From Ulota crispa (lineage: Eukaryota; Streptophyta; Bryopsida; Orthotrichales; Orthotrichaceae): 64,000 nucleotides of DNA. A program made the translations under genes and the position numbers. Location of the stretch: NCBI GenBank assembly GCA_963920765.1, contig OY987244.1, forward strand, positions 31,476,358-31,540,357, read 5' to 3'. Shown in pieces: positions 60,930-64,000 of the stretch. Each line of letters begins with the position of its first letter. Position 1 is the first letter of the stretch. The notes beneath the pieces are model-generated. The model had not been told where the DNA came from, ran no database searches, and was given only the letters and a program-made list of their open reading frames with translations.

Positions 60930-62795
60930 CACAGCAGGCGGAAGCATGTCGCTAAGGGCCTTAGGCTCTTCGCCAGATTGAATCTCAGCCGCTGCATCCC
61001 AATCAACATTCGCCCTCCCGGCAGCCACTTTGGGGTCCACTCCGGTGGGTGTCACTTTAGCATACGGGCTAGCTAAGGGATTCAATCCAGCAATCTCATC
61101 CTGTACAAAACCCCAAAAAAATCCAAGTCAGCAAAAATTGAAAATCAAACAACAAATCGCTAATAACAACAGTTATAATTCTTTCAAAAAATGAGCATTT
61201 TTCAAAAAGGAATGAAAAAATGGTGAGAACAAAAACCTCAAGGTTAGGCCAGTTGAGCATCTCCTTTGTCAATTCACGTAACACCAACCGGTCTTCTGGT
61301 ATACCCCCATCAAAGACCTAGAAAAACAAAAAAACCAAAAAAAAAACCCATCAAAGTACTGGTATGAAATAGCCATAGTACTCTGAACTCAGAATTTTTC
61401 CTTACCAAGTGAGGGTGCAAATGGCTTTATAGGTAAAACTCTGATACATGCCTCTTAATTATGTTTTACTTCAAATTATCAAAGAGAATTATGTATATTT
61501 TACAGTTTTGGTGTTTTGCATTATCAAAGAGAATTATGTTCTTTTTTAACAATTTTGGGATTTTATGTTATAGAAGAGTTATAAGGTGTGGAGGAAATTG
61601 AGATACCTCTTGAAGTGCAAGGCCCATATCCTCTTTAGAGCAGCCACGCTCATCTTCAATGCCAAGTTGCCTTCTTCGTTCCACCTCTCGAGGATCTTCA
61701 ATCATAATTGTCAACCTAACCTGCGCAGCTCCTTTCAAATTAGGGTTTACTAAGACCCCGGTTGCACCAACCAAGTAATGCCAGGTGTTCATCCCTTGAA
61801 GACCGTGATTCACAGTGTAAAAGTAGAAAAAAAAGGAAAAAAAACAGGTTCAGACAAGAGAAAGCCCTTATACCACAAACTCAAAATCGATTAAAGAAAA
61901 GAAAAACCTCAATGTGGGTCTCTTGGAGCCTCTTAATCAATTAGGGTTTAGGCCCATCAGCTAGTTGAAAGTGAGAACTAACCTTATTGTGAAGGTAAAC
62001 ACTGGATAATTAGGTTTTCAAGTTATCTGATTACTGCTACTTGATTGGTGAGGGCGGATCTAGCAAGGCCCAGTTAGCCCCTAAATACCCAAGGCACCAA
62101 ATTTTGGTGTCTTATACACTAAAATTTGATGCCTTGGACATTTAGGGGCTCATCCAAACTTTGAAAAGGCTTAAGTTAGTTGGTGACTAATCCGAAGACA
62201 GAAGATATTTTTAAACTAAGGTACATGATTCTAGGTCTCTCACAAGCATACAGAATTTGAAACAGAACGAGAAGAATGTGAAGAATTACAAAACAGGGCC
62301 ACAAAAAGGACATAGAACGGGTTACAAAGAGAGTGACTCACTTCATTGGAAGTCATGTCCCTTTTCTTCTTCAAAAGCTCCACAACCTGCACCACATTCA
62401 AAAAAATAAGGGAAAATTTAGAACTCGTTGCAAGAGGTCTCCTCGTAAAATCCGCTTTCGTGTTTGGAAAGGAAGAGAGAACCCTAATTCATGGGTACCC
62501 GAAAAATGTCGCGGATGTTAGCTTGATCCTCCTCGTCTTCCGGTGTCGAGGCTCTGTCTTCGGTGGTCACGCTACTCTCCGAGCTCTCTTCCGCCATAGC
62601 TCGAACCATAAACCGTGGGAAACTGGAATTGCGTTGCGAGAAACCAACAACAACACTTGGAAGTCGCAATCCATTCCGAGCTCGCTGCAAATTCAAGGCA
62701 CGAGGCGTTTCAATCCTCGTTGAAGCGTGTCTGCGAGAAGCTTGTGTGAAGTTTAGAGCTCCCACTGCGCCACCAACTAGCGTGGCTCCTACCAT
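60930..62795 (-). CDS. Plastid protein resembling Ycf3-interacting protein 1
   Basis: Exons: 62795–62499, 62386–62342, 61720–61607, 61317–61237, 61100–60930, all GT–AG and phase 0, 708 nt so far. Residues 1–75 are rich in Ser, Thr, Arg and Ala and poor in acidic residues (MVGATLVGGAVGALNF at the start), typical of a plastid transit peptide, followed by an acidic linker. The core has VVELLKKKRDMTSNE, then VRLTIMIEDPREVERRRQLG, LRELTKEMLNWPNLE and GVDPKVAAGRANVDWDAA. From memory this pattern fits Y3IP1/CGL59, a thylakoid factor for photosystem I assembly acting with Ycf3; I could not align it. After PPAV at 60930 there is a strong donor (GTAAGC), and family members would continue with a hydrophobic C-terminus. 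That exon was not found; read-through would stop near 60849. The exon 3 acceptor (GCTGCGCAG) was chosen because it joins MTSNE to VRLTIMIEDP. Confidence 0.65.
62074..62153. mobile_element. 80 bp palindromic remnant of a TTAA-type element
   Basis: The left side reads TTAGCCCCTAAATACCCAAG and the reverse complement of the right side reads TGAGCCCCTAAATGTCCAAG; inner arms pair through GGCACCAAATTTT. The outer TTAA is degraded on both sides. It lies in an intron of the plastid-protein gene (between exons 2 and 3) and shares ends with the element at 58254–59142. Confidence 0.65.
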
Positions 62796-62814
62796 AGCTC
62801 CAAGATTGCCTATC

Positions 62815-62865
62815 CTCGCACAAGCTCTCAAACGCTCTCAAAAGCTCTCACAAGCTCTCGAAAGG
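62815..62865 (-). repeat. Short direct repeats just upstream of the start codon
   Basis: On the minus strand GAGAGC recurs four times at ~10–11 base spacing (GAGAGCTTGTGAGAGC and neighbours) within the presumed 5' untranslated region of the plastid-protein gene. Such GA/CT-rich repeats are common in plant leaders; function unknown. Confidence 0.5.
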
Positions 62866-63069
62866 TGATTGCACCTCGGGTGGCGCTTATTGTTGCAATG
62901 GTAATGTACCAAAGAGCTTCAACGAGCCTAGGGTTTGCTAAATCTTCACTCAGCAGGAGCAAAACAGGAGATGGCAAACTAGAGCAGTGATTTGGGAAGC
63001 AGATTGGGTTGCAGCGATTGGTAGTGCGCGATTCGACGAGCGAAACCAGAGTGCCATGCAACCGCGTTT

Positions 63070-63250
63070 GTGAAGAGGATGACCTCATGTGGCACAAAAA
63101 GTGCTGACGTGGATGATGACATGGCGAGCTTTTCGACGAGGATGAGCTGATGTGGCACAGAAAGAGCTGACGTGGCACAAAAAGATCTGACATGGAATAA
63201 GAAGAGCTGACGTGGATGGTGACATGGCGAGACTCGATGTGGCTCGCGTT
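63070..63250. promoter_or_regulatory. Cluster of TGACGTGG/GATGTGGC motifs in a probable divergent promoter
   Basis: Three exact TGACGTGG octamers (near 63103, 63164 and 63207) and several one-base variants (TGATGTGG, TGACATGG, CATGTGGC) lie within about 150 bases, embedded in degenerate repeats of GAGCTGACGTGGCACAAAAA type. TGACGTGG is a known high-affinity site for plant bZIP proteins (ABRE/G-box type). The cluster is 270–450 bases upstream of the plastid-protein start codon and could also serve a plus-strand gene to the right. Confidence 0.45.
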
Positions 63251-63284
63251 GTTGATGTTGACCTCCGACGAAGATTCAATCATT

Positions 63285-63941
63285 CCGGGAGTTGTGGGTT
63301 TGTTAGTGTTTCAGACTTTCAGTTCCAGTTGCATGTTGTGGTAAAGATCGGTAGACGATAATTAGGTTTAGAGTCGATCGACGTAAGGATATAAGTTAGG
63401 AGCCTTTTTGCGATTGCGTGAGCTTGAAGGTGAGCAGTGGGAAGCTTTATTTTCTAGATGTCGTTGAAATTTGAGCTATTTCAGTGAGTTTTAGGGGATA
63501 CAGCTCGGGTTAGCTTATTACTTACGGTTTAGATAATTTCTTAATTGAAGAAGCCGTTTAGGTTTGTGAAAGGATAACATACTTAAGCTTCCATCGAAGT
63601 TACTCAGTGCGTTGGAATTAGCAATCGTGTTAACTGTTATTACTAGAAGAAAATTGCATTGGAATCCACTAAACCATGTAGAATAGTTTGTGATGAGTTC
63701 CTAGTTTCCAACCCTTGGAATGAATTTTTGCGTTGGAATTTTGCAGAATTTTGTATTGTTCTAAAGAATTTTGCTAGGAACCCAACACAAACTACCCTAT
63801 ATGGTTTAGTGGGTTTCAACGCAATTTTTTTCTAGTATATTACCGTATTTGATTTTTAAGATTTTTTCTCATTGAGCATGTATATTGATTTCGGAGAGCG
63901 TGCTTGATGCAGGAGTTGTTTTTGGAGTGTTGTTCCTTGCA
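63285..63941. other. Right-edge flank, possible untranslated leader
   Basis: No coding frame of note. A splice-acceptor-like TTGATGCAG at about 63904–63912 precedes the ATG at 63942, which would fit a leader intron of a plus-strand gene. Confidence 0.3.
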
Positions 63942-64000
63942 ATGGCAGAAGTGTGTGCAAATGTGAGCTGGCTAGTTCCAAGCGGTTTAGGTGCTAGTAA
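63942..64000 (+). CDS. Possible 5' end of a plus-strand gene (cut by window)
   Basis: An ATG in the context TGCAATGGCAG opens a frame (MAEVCANVSWLVPSGLGAS) that is still open at the window edge. With only 19 codons visible, no function can be given. Its divergent orientation to the plastid-protein gene and the shared promoter-like region are the main support. Confidence 0.25.
   Translation, partial: MAEVCANVSWLVPSGLGAS

Noticed and set aside
62828-63283. 151-codon minus-strand frame upstream of the plastid gene
   Set aside because: Ser/His-rich translation of the degenerate GACGTGGCACAAAAA-type repeat; no domain, and the region behaves as promoter DNA.
1-64000. CRISPR arrays, rRNA, tRNA and LTR-type elements
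   Set aside because: Looked for and not seen: no regular direct repeats with unique spacers, no rRNA or tRNA signature, and no long terminal repeats or polymerase frames.

Overview
This window is nuclear DNA from a plant-like eukaryote. Its genes have many short GT–AG introns, the intergenic DNA is AT-rich and full of small DNA transposons, and one gene carries a plastid-targeting N-terminus. The two best gene models are centriole/spindle-pole proteins: a centrin of the centrin-3/Cdc31 type and a large Sfi1-like coiled-coil protein. Together with a plastid protein, this fits a streptophyte that still makes flagellated sperm (bryophyte, lycophyte, fern or a streptophyte alga). The organism call is inference; no species marker was seen.

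Layout. 1–7.5 kb is intergenic. It holds a 200-base assembly gap beside an inverted repeat, two TA microsatellites flanking a MITE, and a long fold-back element with TTAA ends. 7.5–10.7 kb is a six-exon minus-strand centrin gene; its first intron is filled with MITE-derived repeats and a ~31 bp minisatellite. 10.8–12.4 kb, upstream of centrin, holds two sets of ~245 bp tandem repeats. 12.8–15.2 kb is intergenic with one TTAA element. About 16–38 kb is one large array: ~220 bp units sharing two conserved boxes, organised into five higher-order repeats (5.0 kb, then 4.17, 4.17, 4.19 and a shortened ~3.5 kb). Its right end abuts GC-richer DNA with two TATA motifs on the minus strand, directed into the array. 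38.6–43.5 kb is a nest of transposons, including a TA-flanked element split by a hAT-like MITE and by a TTAA element. 43.75–52.85 kb is the 17-exon minus-strand Sfi1-like gene. 54.6–60 kb is again transposon-rich. 60.9–62.8 kb is a minus-strand gene for a plastid protein resembling Ycf3-interacting protein 1. The last ~60 bases may hold the start of a plus-strand gene.

How the parts relate. Centrins of the Cdc31/centrin-3 class are the known ligands of Sfi1-type Trp repeats, so this window carries both halves of a contractile centriole/spindle-pole fibre on the same strand, separated by the satellite array. The TTAA elements share CCC-starting terminal inverted repeats and look like a non-autonomous piggyBac-type family. 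One insertion has an unoccupied paralogous site elsewhere in the window, which fixes its ends and its TTAA duplication. No transposase, LTR element, CRISPR array, rRNA or tRNA was recognised. The satellite array and the TTAA family are the least explained parts of the window.
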